Source of the DNA: CAYSRJ01 sp964521865 | GTDB lineage: Bacteria > Spirochaetota > B62-G9 > DRHN01 | Length of the DNA stretch: 64,000 nucleotides | Reading direction: 5' to 3' | Assembly: GCA_964521865.1 (NCBI GenBank) | Contig: CAZFTJ010000010.1 | Coordinates: 62,001 to 126,000 of the forward strand | Shown: positions 26,560 through 35,033 of the stretch, piece by piece | Layout: every line of letters begins with the position of its first letter | Numbering within the stretch: the first letter of the stretch is position 1 | Notes under the pieces: generated by a model | Databases searched by the model: none | What the model was told of the DNA's origin: nothing | Seen by the model: only the letters and a program-made list of their open reading frames with translations | Made by a program: the position numbers and the translations under genes

Positions 26560-26853
26560 GTGCCGACATACGAGTATAAATGCAATAACTGTGGTGAGAT
26601 TTTTGAGTTTTTTCAAAGAATGACCGATGACCCCGTACGAGAGTGTCCGGTCTGCGGCGGCGAGCTCCAGCGGGTTATAAGCGGCGGAATCGGCATAATC
26701 TTTAAAGGCAGCGGTTTTTATACAACCGACTATAAGAACTCATCGAACAACTTATCCGGGACAACAGCGGAAAAAAAACCGGACGCACCTGCAAAAGAGG
26801 CACGTTCCGAGAAAAATGAAAAACCTGAAAAAAATATGCAAACCAAAACATAA
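26560..26853 (+). CDS. FmdB-type zinc-ribbon protein
   Basis: 97 residues from a GTG start. Begins PTYEYKCNNCGEIFEFFQ and continues RECPVCGGELQRVISG, giving the CxxC..CxxC zinc ribbon of the FmdB/putative regulatory protein family; then FKGSGFYTTDYKNSS, the usual family ending, and a charged low-complexity tail rich in Lys and Glu. The family is widespread and its role is not established. Confidence 0.9.
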   Translation: MPTYEYKCNNCGEIFEFFQRMTDDPVRECPVCGGELQRVISGGIGIIFKGSGFYTTDYKNSSNNLSGTTAEKKPDAPAKEARSEKNEKPEKNMQTKT

Positions 26854-27352
26854 ATGGAGCTGTCCGTATAAAGGTATGGTGATCAGCGCCTTATAGAAAT
26901 TATGTATTATTATTTCCCATAAGATATATTATGTCTACTTCTATATATCTGTTATATATCGATAATTCCCCTTTTTATGCCCTCTTCGTCAATCCTGCTA
27001 AAAATATTCCGCTTTTTGATGAAAATTAATAGAACGTATCAAACAACGATGAACAATACGGTTGTACCTGTCATTTTTTTTAAAAAAAAAATTACTGTAA
27101 AAAAAGAGTTAAAAAGCATTCATACACCCTCATAAAAGAAATGTCTTAACATTAAAAAGTTGAAAAAGGCCACCGGTAAAAAAACGATGCACTCAATCAA
27201 TGATATTTTATTTTGTTGAAAAAAATATACTAACTGGATTAATTATATTGTATTAAATAGTATAATAACTATAATAAAAATAAATATTTAATAATAGGTA
27301 TACATTTTTCTATGCACAAATTGTGAAAAACGGCTCTTATGGAAATGGATTC
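26854..27352. other. AT-rich gap between convergent genes
   Basis: About 500 bases, strongly AT-rich with A and T runs (for example around 27070-27110). No open frame with protein-like content and no RNA gene is visible. It separates the long plus-strand block from the minus-strand envelope block and probably contains terminators. Confidence 0.5.
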
Positions 27353-27769
27353 TCAGGTGGAATTAACATGGTCAAGGTAGGATTGCAAAATTTGTTGTGC
27401 TGCAAGTTTGTCGACCACTCTTTTACGTTCTGATCGTTTAACATTATCGGCTAAAAGCACGTCTTCTGCAATAACCGTTGTGTATCGTTCATCCCAGGAA
27501 ACAACATCAATATGAAAATAATTTTTCAAACTCTCAATATAATTCAAAACTTTCACACCATGTGTGCCCAGGGTCCCGTTTTCTCTGTAAGGAATACCGA
27601 CGACAAAGGCCTCAACAGGCTTGTCCCCGATAATTTTTTTCAATTTCTTGAATCCGTAGCTGTTGTTTTCGCGTTTGATAGTATCGACAGGAAACGCAAT
27701 CTTTTTTTCAGCGTCACTTACGGCAACACCGATTCTTCGGCTTCCAACGTCGATTCCGACAAGGTACAC
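27353..27769 (-). CDS. ruvX: RuvX/YqgF Holliday-junction resolvase-like protein
   Basis: 138 residues from GTG 27769, one base after the lpxA stop; a longer frame to 27829 overlaps lpxA. RNase H-like fold with LVGIDVGSRRIGVAVSD (first catalytic Asp), AFVVGIPYRENGTLG, VVSWDERYTTVIAED and ERKRVVDKLAAQQILQSYLD (last catalytic Asp). Family role is pre-16S rRNA end maturation in E. coli, or junction resolution. Possible RBS aagggg. Confidence 0.92.
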   Translation of the reverse strand: MYLVGIDVGSRRIGVAVSDAEKKIAFPVDTIKRENNSYGFKKLKKIIGDKPVEAFVVGIPYRENGTLGTHGVKVLNYIESLKNYFHIDVVSWDERYTTVIAEDVLLADNVKRSERKRVVDKLAAQQILQSYLDHVNST

Positions 27770-27770
27770 C

Positions 27771-28592
27771 CTATTCCCCTTTATTCCGGCTTTGTGTGGA
27801 TCTGAGAAGCACACCCCTCCTGGAATCATCTATAAAACGAATGAGTCTCTTTAAATCCTCAATAGATTCGGATGATATATCGTGTTCCGCAGCGATTTTT
27901 TTTATTTCATCAACGGAATGCGAGAAGCTGTAGCCGCTCCTGTATAGCAGTTTAAACGCTCTCTTAATCAGCGCTCTTCTCTCGGTGCTGAAACCGTTTC
28001 TTCTCAATCCGACGACATTGAGACCCCTCACAGCTGCAGGACTTCCCGATATCATCATATATGGGGGAATATCCTGCGTAATAACGGTACCAATACTGAT
28101 AATGCTGTATCCACCGATACGAACGAACTGGTGCACAAGCACATACCCGCTTATAAAGGCAAAATCATTCACCTCACAGTATCCGGCGAGTGTTGCGTTA
28201 TTTACCATAATAACGTGGTTTCCTACCCTGCAGTTATGCGCAATATGAACCGATATCATGAAATAATTATCGTCGCCTATAGCCGTGGTACTGTCCTTCT
28301 TTGTTCCTCTGTGGACATTCGAATATTCCCTGAAGGTGTTACAATTTCCTATAACAACGCCTGTTTCATCCCCGTTGTACGAAAGATCCTGCGGCTCATT
28401 TCCGATATACACATGACCGTGAATTGTATTGTGGTTACCAATTTTCGTATTACCGGTAATAATCGTACCCGGGCCGATTCTGTTGTTGTTTCCTATTTCA
28501 ACCTTTCCTTCAATAACGACAAACGGTCCGATTTCATTACCCTTCCCCATTTCAACTCTTTTGTCGATAATTGCGGTCGGATGTATAGACAT
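27771..28592 (-). CDS. lpxA: Acyl-ACP--UDP-N-acetylglucosamine O-acyltransferase
   Basis: First enzyme of lipid A synthesis. 273 residues of left-handed beta-helix hexapeptides (IGPFVVIEGKVEIGNNNRIG, GTIITGNTKIGNHNTIHG) and the active-site region HIAHNCRVGNHVIMVNN, in which the first His is the base, plus SIHPTAIIDKRVEMGKG at the start. C-terminal helical part after residue 190 as in the family. It implies an LPS-bearing outer membrane. Confidence 0.95.
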   Translation of the reverse strand: MSIHPTAIIDKRVEMGKGNEIGPFVVIEGKVEIGNNNRIGPGTIITGNTKIGNHNTIHGHVYIGNEPQDLSYNGDETGVVIGNCNTFREYSNVHRGTKKDSTTAIGDDNYFMISVHIAHNCRVGNHVIMVNNATLAGYCEVNDFAFISGYVLVHQFVRIGGYSIISIGTVITQDIPPYMMISGSPAAVRGLNVVGLRRNGFSTERRALIKRAFKLLYRSGYSFSHSVDEIKKIAAEHDISSESIEDLKRLIRFIDDSRRGVLLRSTQSRNKGE

Positions 28593-28677
28593 CTTTTGCT
28601 GCTCCTTTCAGCTTCGCATTGACCTGTTTATCCGATTCTTCTTCCGCACATGCGATTTATCCCTGAAAACCGAAGTT

Positions 28678-29115
28678 TCACCCCGTTTCAATCATTGCCA
28701 CCATTTCCGCTTCCAGAGCAATTTTGTCCTCGACATAGGCTTTGCCGCTTACCCGCGCAACTCTGCCGCCGAACCTCTTAAGTTCGATTTCCAGGCGCAA
28801 GGTATCGCCGGGAACGACCTGATTCCTGAACTTTACTCTGTCGAGGGCCATAAAATAAACGGGTTTGTTTTTCAGCTTGTATTTATAAATAACAAAGAGT
28901 GCCGAAGCCTGGGCAAGAGCTTCGATCTGCAACACTCCGGGCATAACCGGATATCCTGGAAAATGTCCCTGGAAGAAGTTTTCATTACCCGTAACATTTT
29001 TAACGGCAGTCAGCCCGTTTTCCCTGATGTCAATAACCCTGTCCAGAAAAAGAAACGGGTACCTGTGCGGCAGGTATTTTTTTATTTTTTCTATTTCCAT
29101 TATACTTTTTTCCAT
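28678..29115 (-). CDS. fabZ: 3-hydroxyacyl-ACP dehydratase
   Basis: 145-residue hot-dog-fold enzyme of fatty acid elongation. Motifs: KKYLPHRYPFLFLDRV, FFQGHFPGYPVMPGVLQIEA with the catalytic His and Glu, and FMALDRVKFRNQVVPGDTL. Same order as in typical bamA-skp-(lpxD)-fabZ-lpxA clusters. Confidence 0.96.
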   Translation of the reverse strand: MEKSIMEIEKIKKYLPHRYPFLFLDRVIDIRENGLTAVKNVTGNENFFQGHFPGYPVMPGVLQIEALAQASALFVIYKYKLKNKPVYFMALDRVKFRNQVVPGDTLRLEIELKRFGGRVARVSGKAYVEDKIALEAEMVAMIETG

Positions 29116-29175
29116 ATAGCCGCCGACCTCCCCTTATCAATAGTGTTTAAAAACAGCGTTTTTTAGCAGATTTTT

Positions 29176-29736
29176 TTACTCAGCAGAAGACGTATCCTTC
29201 AGTTCCAGCGTAATCGGCGCGAGGGGCTCGTTGTTCTGCAGGTCCATAAGCTTCTCATCAAGTCTGAATAACACTTTATCAGTGAGATTGATATCGTCAC
29301 TTCCATAAATAAAATTGCCGGTCTTGTCTATGATAAGACTGAACCCTTCGAGCTCGCTCGTTTTTTTAATAGCCTCCATAATATCACTTTCGATGATTTG
29401 AAACAGATTATCATCCTCTATATTTCCGGTCGACTGCAGAATATTTCGATTGTATCGAAGAGTATGGAGCACTTCGCTTTGATCCCTGATTTTTGTTCGG
29501 GTCTCTTCGCGCTCGGCATCCGTCATTTCGAAATATTTCTCATTGTAGGTACTATTGAGCTGATCGATATACTCCTCCCGCATTGTAATCTCGGTGTCAA
29601 GATACTTTTTTGTATACTTGCTGATGATGGAGTCTATGTCAACATATCCGACTCGCACCAGCGTAATCGGCCATAGAGAAACGAGGGGCAGAAGCAGAAA
29701 GAAAATCAGCGATAAAAGCAAAGTCTTTTTGTTCAT
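29176..29736 (-). CDS. skp: OmpH/Skp-type periplasmic chaperone
   Basis: 186 residues with signal peptide (LLLSLIFFLLLPLVSLWP). It begins mature with VRVGYVDIDSIISKYTKKYL, then a long charged coiled coil (REEYIDQLNSTYNEKY, EREETRTKIRDQSEVLH), then a C-terminal beta part FSLIIDKTGNFIYGSDDINL, as in OmpH. It carries unfolded outer-membrane proteins to BamA, encoded 33 bp upstream in the operon. Confidence 0.88.
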   Translation of the reverse strand: MNKKTLLLSLIFFLLLPLVSLWPITLVRVGYVDIDSIISKYTKKYLDTEITMREEYIDQLNSTYNEKYFEMTDAEREETRTKIRDQSEVLHTLRYNRNILQSTGNIEDDNLFQIIESDIMEAIKKTSELEGFSLIIDKTGNFIYGSDDINLTDKVLFRLDEKLMDLQNNEPLAPITLELKDTSSAE

Positions 29737-29769
29737 AGTCCGCTCCTTTTAGTATGCTGAAATAGTTGC

Positions 29770-32271
29770 TTAGAAAAATCCGGCTATTGCGAGAACAAAA
29801 TCCCAATCCCTGAAAAAGGATTGACTGTTGGCAAACTGCAACTTACCGAGCGTTCTGTCATACTTGAATCGTCTGGCCAGATACAGACGAATCGGAAAAC
29901 CCGGAATAACAACACTGAGTCCCAGACCGAAACTGTAGTAAAAGTCTTTGAAATTGATGGCAAAGTCGCTCGGCGTGTCGTAGAGATTGCTTATATCGAA
30001 GAAGGTGAGGGCCCAGACAATTCTCTCTTCAATGGGATATCTGTATTCAAGACTGAAGTTGAGCTCCGCCCTACCCCTCAGCGAATATAGACTTCCGAAT
30101 TGACTCGGATGTTGCCAGCCCCTTCCCTCATTCCATGTGTCAATCCTCAAATAATCGCTGTCATCAATTGAAAGGGGTTTTCCAAAATACGGAACGATAA
30201 ATCCGAAATTCAGGCGTGAGGACAGAACAAACTTGCCGATGGTCTTGACATTCGCGTTCATATCGGTGCTCAGGCGAATGAAATCGCTGTATCCGCCCAG
30301 AAACCCGCCGTAAAACGCGATGTTCTGCGCTATATAGGTGCCGCGGGTTGCGAAATACGAAAGATCCCTTGTATCCCTGTAACCGGTCAGACTCAAATAA
30401 TTCTTCCAGTTCCACGGATAGCCGTCATAGTACTGGTCCCGCAATCCTTCTTCGAATGGAACGAGGTCTGAATCGGAATAATTTCTGAATACCGAAAAGC
30501 CAAGCTCCGATTTCAAACCATAGTACCGGTAGAACCTCCTGCCGAGGCGAAACGCAACTTTGTACGTACTGTTGATATAATCCATTGAAACCGCATCGGT
30601 ATAGTCGAGTGTGTATGTTCCGTCCCCGTTGTCAATCTCTACGACACCATCCGGAAGCTCATCACCGTTGTGATCGTAGTTTGGGTTATCAGGGTCCCAG
30701 GTATACACAAGATCCCCGCTTCTTGTGCCGTACTCTGTTCTTGACCATGAGAAAGAAATGCCTGCTGAAGTCGGTGTGTTCAGCAGCCACGGTTCATCAA
30801 GCCCAAACTCGACCGACTGCTGTACGAAACCTATATTAACCTTTTCATAGAGCTTCAATCCTCTTCCCAGAAAGTTTTTCGCAGATACCTCTTCAAACAG
30901 AGATATGCCGTAACCGGAGGTCGAATAGCTCATCCCGAAGCTGAATAGTCCTGTTCTCTGCTCTTCAACGTCGAATATGAGATCGACGAGGCCGAGTTCG
31001 GATCCGGGCTTGACATCGATATTAACGGCCGAAAAGTATTGAAGATTGTATAACTTTTCCCTCGAACGCTGTATCTTTTTTGCGTTGAAAATCTCCCCCT
31101 CCTTTATTTCAAGCTCCCGTTCAATAACGAAATCTTTAGTTTTCTTATTACCGGTGATAAATATGTTCTCCACATGGGCCTTGCTGTTTTCAGTAATGTG
31201 AACCACATATGATATGATCTGATTCTTCTCATCCTTATTTTCATCGATATCCATTGCGAAGTATATGTACCCGTTTTCTGCAAGTAGGTTTCTGATGTTC
31301 TGTATACTCGTTTCCCATTTTGATTTATTGAACACCTCGTCCTTTTTCAGGGTAATGAGCGGATAGAGCTCGTCATCCGTAAATATCTTATTTCCGCTTA
31401 TTGTCACGCCGCCGAATGTGTACTGTTTTCCTTCATCTATATAAATGGTGATAAAAAGCTCATCCCGCTTTTTCCTTTCGTTTCTTACCGTATCTTTGTC
31501 AACTTTTACGATACGTGTATCTATATACCCCCTGTCGGCGTAGTATCCCAGTATTTTGTTTTTATCAAGCTCAAAATCCGTGTCCTTGAAAAATCCCTGT
31601 GAAAACCAGTAGCCGCGCTGCTTCGTTTCCATAACCTTTCGCAGTCCGCTTTCCTTGACTACGGAAACACCGCTGAATTGAAGCGACTTTACAACGAGCT
31701 TTCTCGCTTCATTTACGGTAAATATAAGATTGACCTTATTGATCTGTTCACCGGTTTTCTTCTTCTTCTTTGTTATGTTCTTTACCTCATACGTTACCTC
31801 GGAGTTCGGTCGACCCTTGTCGGTGTAGAGGTCGATAACATTCTGAACATCTTTTTCTGCGTCGATTTCTCTGAACACCGAGTCCTTTTTCAGTAAAATA
31901 GCATCTTTAATAGACCTGTCCGAGACCTTTTTGTTTCCTCGAATTATTATTTCATTGACGGTCGGGAGCTCTTCAAATTGAAAGGTCACAACAACTCCAT
32001 CATCCTTCTCGATGACATCGACGGTAATATTTTTAAAAAAGTCAAGCTTGTAGAGGGCCTTAATATCCTCATCAAGGGTATGCATGGAAAGAGGTGACCG
32101 AACTTTAGTTTTAACGACACTTTTAACGGAGAGAAGGTCGCTCTGTACAATCCCTTCATACTTAATATCAACGACCTTTTTCCCTTCATAGTCTGATGCC
32201 AGGAGAAACGGTGGAAAGATGCTGAGTACTATAAGTGTGAGTAATGCCGGTAAAATACGTGTGAGTGACAT
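29770..32271 (-). CDS. bamA: Outer-membrane protein assembly factor BamA
   Basis: 833 residues from ATG 32271, where a signal peptide begins (ILPALLTLIVLSIFPPFLLA). Five POTRA-like repeats fill about residues 28-400, for example GKKVVDIKYEGIVQSDLLSV, TVNEIIIRGNKKVSDRSIKD, VVKSLQFSGVSVVKESGL, TFGGVTISGNKIFTDDELYP and HVENIFITGNKKTKDFVIER. The barrel follows (LFSFGMSYSTSGYGISLFEE, SLYSLRGRAELNFSLEYRYP with the SLRG lock motif, and a terminal FVLAIAGFF). A surface-loop insert near 30650-30690 has DHNGDELPDG, an EF-hand-like calcium loop. The leader upstream is highly structured. Confidence 0.96.
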   Translation of the reverse strand: MSLTRILPALLTLIVLSIFPPFLLASDYEGKKVVDIKYEGIVQSDLLSVKSVVKTKVRSPLSMHTLDEDIKALYKLDFFKNITVDVIEKDDGVVVTFQFEELPTVNEIIIRGNKKVSDRSIKDAILLKKDSVFREIDAEKDVQNVIDLYTDKGRPNSEVTYEVKNITKKKKKTGEQINKVNLIFTVNEARKLVVKSLQFSGVSVVKESGLRKVMETKQRGYWFSQGFFKDTDFELDKNKILGYYADRGYIDTRIVKVDKDTVRNERKKRDELFITIYIDEGKQYTFGGVTISGNKIFTDDELYPLITLKKDEVFNKSKWETSIQNIRNLLAENGYIYFAMDIDENKDEKNQIISYVVHITENSKAHVENIFITGNKKTKDFVIERELEIKEGEIFNAKKIQRSREKLYNLQYFSAVNIDVKPGSELGLVDLIFDVEEQRTGLFSFGMSYSTSGYGISLFEEVSAKNFLGRGLKLYEKVNIGFVQQSVEFGLDEPWLLNTPTSAGISFSWSRTEYGTRSGDLVYTWDPDNPNYDHNGDELPDGVVEIDNGDGTYTLDYTDAVSMDYINSTYKVAFRLGRRFYRYYGLKSELGFSVFRNYSDSDLVPFEEGLRDQYYDGYPWNWKNYLSLTGYRDTRDLSYFATRGTYIAQNIAFYGGFLGGYSDFIRLSTDMNANVKTIGKFVLSSRLNFGFIVPYFGKPLSIDDSDYLRIDTWNEGRGWQHPSQFGSLYSLRGRAELNFSLEYRYPIEERIVWALTFFDISNLYDTPSDFAINFKDFYYSFGLGLSVVIPGFPIRLYLARRFKYDRTLGKLQFANSQSFFRDWDFVLAIAGFF

Positions 32272-32294
32272 ACATTTTTCCCGTATACAAGATG

Positions 32295-32523
32295 TTATCC
32301 GGACGCTTTGAGTCCGGATAATGCCGCCGGTGCAAGTGCACCTGGATTTGTTATACCTCGCTTTGCGTCGGCTTTGCACCGTATAATAGGGTTTCGGTGG
32401 TCTTCGACCCGACGAGACCCATTCAGCCGGCTGCAGGCCGGATGAACAAATCCAGTTGAGCGGACATAACCCCCGCTTACAAGCCTTCGGTTTGACGCGG
32501 AGAACATGCCGCTCACCGGCGGC
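32295..32523. repeat. GC-rich nested-palindrome element upstream of bamA
   Basis: Perfect inverted repeats nest here: gccgccggtg (32323-32332) with caccggcggc (32514-32523), ctggatttgtt (32342-32352) with aacaaatccag (32445-32455), and tgagcgg (32457-32463) with ccgctca (32509-32515). A separate 10-bp hairpin, ttatccggac/gtccggataa with a 7-base loop, lies at 32295-32321. It fills the 296-bp gap between the CNNM operon and bamA. It could be a dispersed repeat, a terminator plus leader RNA, or both. No coding role is visible. Confidence 0.6.
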
Positions 32524-32567
32524 GTTACTTGAATATACTACCGATAAAACTTTGTGGTCATTAAAAA

Positions 32568-33791
32568 CTAGGTCACCTTCTGAATTCGAACGAGCTCCGC
32601 TCTCTTCCTGCTGCTCTGCTCAACTATGAATTTGAATCCCTGTATGGTAATAAAGTTACCGCTTTCAGGAATTTTTCCCAGGTTTTTGGTCAAAAGACCG
32701 TTCAGAGTGGTGAAGTTTTGGTGGCCGATTGAAATCGACAGAAGGTGGTTTATATCATCGATCTCCACATCCCCGCTGCAGATGTATTCCCCCCTGCGAA
32801 CCTCCATTATCAGATTCTGCTGTTCAATACGGGTGATCCTGCCGGTAACTTCTTCGCCTATATCGTATATCGTCGCAAGTCCCGTAACACCGCCGAACTC
32901 ATCGACCGCGAATACGGTTGGATTTTTTTTCTGGTACAGCTCCCTGTACAGCTCGCCGAGGTTTTTTGTTTCCGGGAAAAATACAGGTTCATGCATAATA
33001 TCCAAAACAGACATATTCCTATCTTTCCCTATGAGTTCATCTGAATACACAACGCCTGTTACGTTGTAGATACGCGTGTTGTATATAGGGATCGACGCCC
33101 AGCCGTATTCGCGGACAAAATCATTACATTCTCGCACGCTGGCAGATACGGGAAGCGCGTTGATTTCGACGAGCGGCGTCATTATATCGGAAAGAGTCTT
33201 TTCGCTGAACTCAAGAGAATCCATGAAGTACCTGCTCTCATTCTTCGTCAACCGCGGCTCAAGGTGCGTGGTGAGGAAAAAGCGTACATCATCTTTGTGT
33301 TTGAAAAGTCCATGCTTTTCTCCCGTATAAATCCCTATCATCCTCATCACTATCCTGGCCAGGAATGAAAATATTTTTCCTGCGGGGAAAAACAGTATAT
33401 AAAAAAAGTACATGAGCGGACCGCTTGCAAGCGACCATCGTAGGTTGTTGTTAAGGGCGATGTTTTTTGGAAGCACCTCACAAAATACAAGGGAAAGAAC
33501 CGTAATGGTCAACAGTGATAAGAATGGCCTCGGCCGTCCGAGCAGGCCGGTATATAAAATTGCAGTCAGATTTGAAGCCAGAACCAATGCTATATTTGTT
33601 CCGACAAGTGTTGTCGAAAGAAGCCTTTCCGGTTTTTCAAGAAGGTAGTACACGGGTCGGGCGGCGCGAGCTCCCTTTTTACGCAGCGCATAGAGCCTGA
33701 ATCGGTTGGTCGATACGAACGCGGTTTCCGAACCTGCAAAAAATGCCCAGGCAACGAGCAATCCGAATATGGAAAAAATACTAGGTAGCAA
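32568..33791 (-). CDS. CNNM/CBS-domain membrane protein, HlyC/CorC family (copy 1)
   Basis: 407 residues. N-terminal CNNM (DUF21) membrane domain with spans at about 1-25, 60-85, 90-110 and 120-145 and the family signature FFAGSETAFVSTNRFRL; two CBS motifs (MTPLVEINALPVSASVRECN and MHEPVFFPETKNLGELYREL, AVDEFGGVTGLATIYDIGEE); and a C-terminal CorC/HlyC domain (about 325-400). Family members are linked to Mg2+/Co2+ handling. The start is a TTG at 33791 inside the end of the upstream gene, supported by GGAGG 9 bases before it, so the pair is coupled. Confidence 0.88.
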   Translation of the reverse strand: MLPSIFSIFGLLVAWAFFAGSETAFVSTNRFRLYALRKKGARAARPVYYLLEKPERLLSTTLVGTNIALVLASNLTAILYTGLLGRPRPFLSLLTITVLSLVFCEVLPKNIALNNNLRWSLASGPLMYFFYILFFPAGKIFSFLARIVMRMIGIYTGEKHGLFKHKDDVRFFLTTHLEPRLTKNESRYFMDSLEFSEKTLSDIMTPLVEINALPVSASVRECNDFVREYGWASIPIYNTRIYNVTGVVYSDELIGKDRNMSVLDIMHEPVFFPETKNLGELYRELYQKKNPTVFAVDEFGGVTGLATIYDIGEEVTGRITRIEQQNLIMEVRRGEYICSGDVEIDDINHLLSISIGHQNFTTLNGLLTKNLGKIPESGNFITIQGFKFIVEQSSRKRAELVRIQKVT

Positions 33792-34983
33792 TTCGTCGGA
33801 CCTCCATCAATTCAATCTGTTTTTTGTCGCTCTTTAAAACGGTAATCGTGTATCCTTCCGCAATCTCTAAATCCGTACCTCCTTCCGGAATTCCGCCGAA
33901 AAGATCGATTACGAACCCGCTGACTGTGCTGTATTCGGTCGGCAGCTCCAGCTGAAGTGCATCGTTCAGGTCCTGAATTTTCATCTTTCCCTTGACAAGC
34001 CACGTATCATCGCTTTTTTTCTGTAGATATCTTTTCAGGAGTATATCCTTGATGAAGATTGTATCGAGTATCTCCTTCAGGGTAACGATCCCGGTTGTTC
34101 CGCCGTATTCATCGAGTACAACGGCGATATACCTGTTTTGCTCCTTGAAATCCCCCAACAGGGAAAGAATGTGTTTTGATTCCGGAATAAACAGAGGTTC
34201 AATAAGGAGTGCCCGTATATCTTTCTTTTTCGCACACAGAAGGGCTGTTTTCGGTATATAACCCAGTATATTGTCGATATTTTTATCGTAAAAGAGAACC
34301 GATGAATACGGAATGTGGACGAATTGCTTTTGCATGTCGGCCCAGTGATCGTTGATATCCACACCGGCAATATCGGACCTCGGCACCATAAGGTCGGTAA
34401 TGGGGGTATCGATAATACGGATGAGGTTTTTAAGCAGGCGAACAGATAGTATATCGAGTCCGATGGCAGATCCCGATTCAACAGCCACGGTCAGCTCTCT
34501 CTTTGAAAGCATTGTTGCGTTCTTCGTTCCTCTTCTTCTTGTGGCAAGCTTTTCGAGCAGTATTATAAAGGGATACAAAATTCTGTAGGTCGCATTCAAT
34601 ATCCCGATAAAAAGTCTTGAAAACATTACGGGCTTTGCAGTGGCAAAATTTTTTGGAACGATTTCTCCGAAGAGAAGCACTAGAAATGTCATAATAAAAA
34701 CGGAATAAAACAGCTGGTTTCTGGAGAAAACGGTTCCGGAAAGTTGCTGGCCCACAATTGCAGCGCCTATGTTTACCATCATGTTGCCGGCAAGCACGGT
34801 GATCAGAGTTTTTTGAGGGTGCCGGAGGGAGGTCATGATTCGTTTGTTTTTCCTGTCCGGGTGCTGGGCAAGCTTATGCTTTTCATGGTCCGGTATGGAC
34901 AGGAGCGCCACTTCAGAGCCGGAATAAATAAAGGAGAAGAGGAGGAAGATAACGATCAATAAAAGTTCTATTATTTCTTGCAT
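33781..34983 (-). CDS. CNNM/CBS-domain membrane protein, HlyC/CorC family (copy 2)
   Basis: 400 residues, paralogous to the next gene. CNNM domain (FSFIYSGSEVALLSIPDHEK, GNMMVNIGAAIVG, LLFGEIVPKNFA), CBS pair (MVPRSDIAGVDINDHWADMQ; LIEPLFIPESKHILSLLGDF with VVLDEYGGTTGIVTLKEIL) and the CorC/HlyC tail (about 315-395). The two overlapping genes suggest a heteromeric transporter. Substrate not evident. Confidence 0.9.
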   Translation of the reverse strand: MQEIIELLLIVIFLLFSFIYSGSEVALLSIPDHEKHKLAQHPDRKNKRIMTSLRHPQKTLITVLAGNMMVNIGAAIVGQQLSGTVFSRNQLFYSVFIMTFLVLLFGEIVPKNFATAKPVMFSRLFIGILNATYRILYPFIILLEKLATRRRGTKNATMLSKRELTVAVESGSAIGLDILSVRLLKNLIRIIDTPITDLMVPRSDIAGVDINDHWADMQKQFVHIPYSSVLFYDKNIDNILGYIPKTALLCAKKKDIRALLIEPLFIPESKHILSLLGDFKEQNRYIAVVLDEYGGTTGIVTLKEILDTIFIKDILLKRYLQKKSDDTWLVKGKMKIQDLNDALQLELPTEYSTVSGFVIDLFGGIPEGGTDLEIAEGYTITVLKSDKKQIELMEVRRIAT

Positions 34984-35033
34984 ACGATTGGACTATAAGA
35001 CAGGTTCAATACGCGGGATATATTGATTTTTTG

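Noticed and set aside
32295..32523. Integron attC site
   Set aside because: Arms are strongly palindromic, but the core GTTRRRY and its RYYYAAC partner are not present in the right places.
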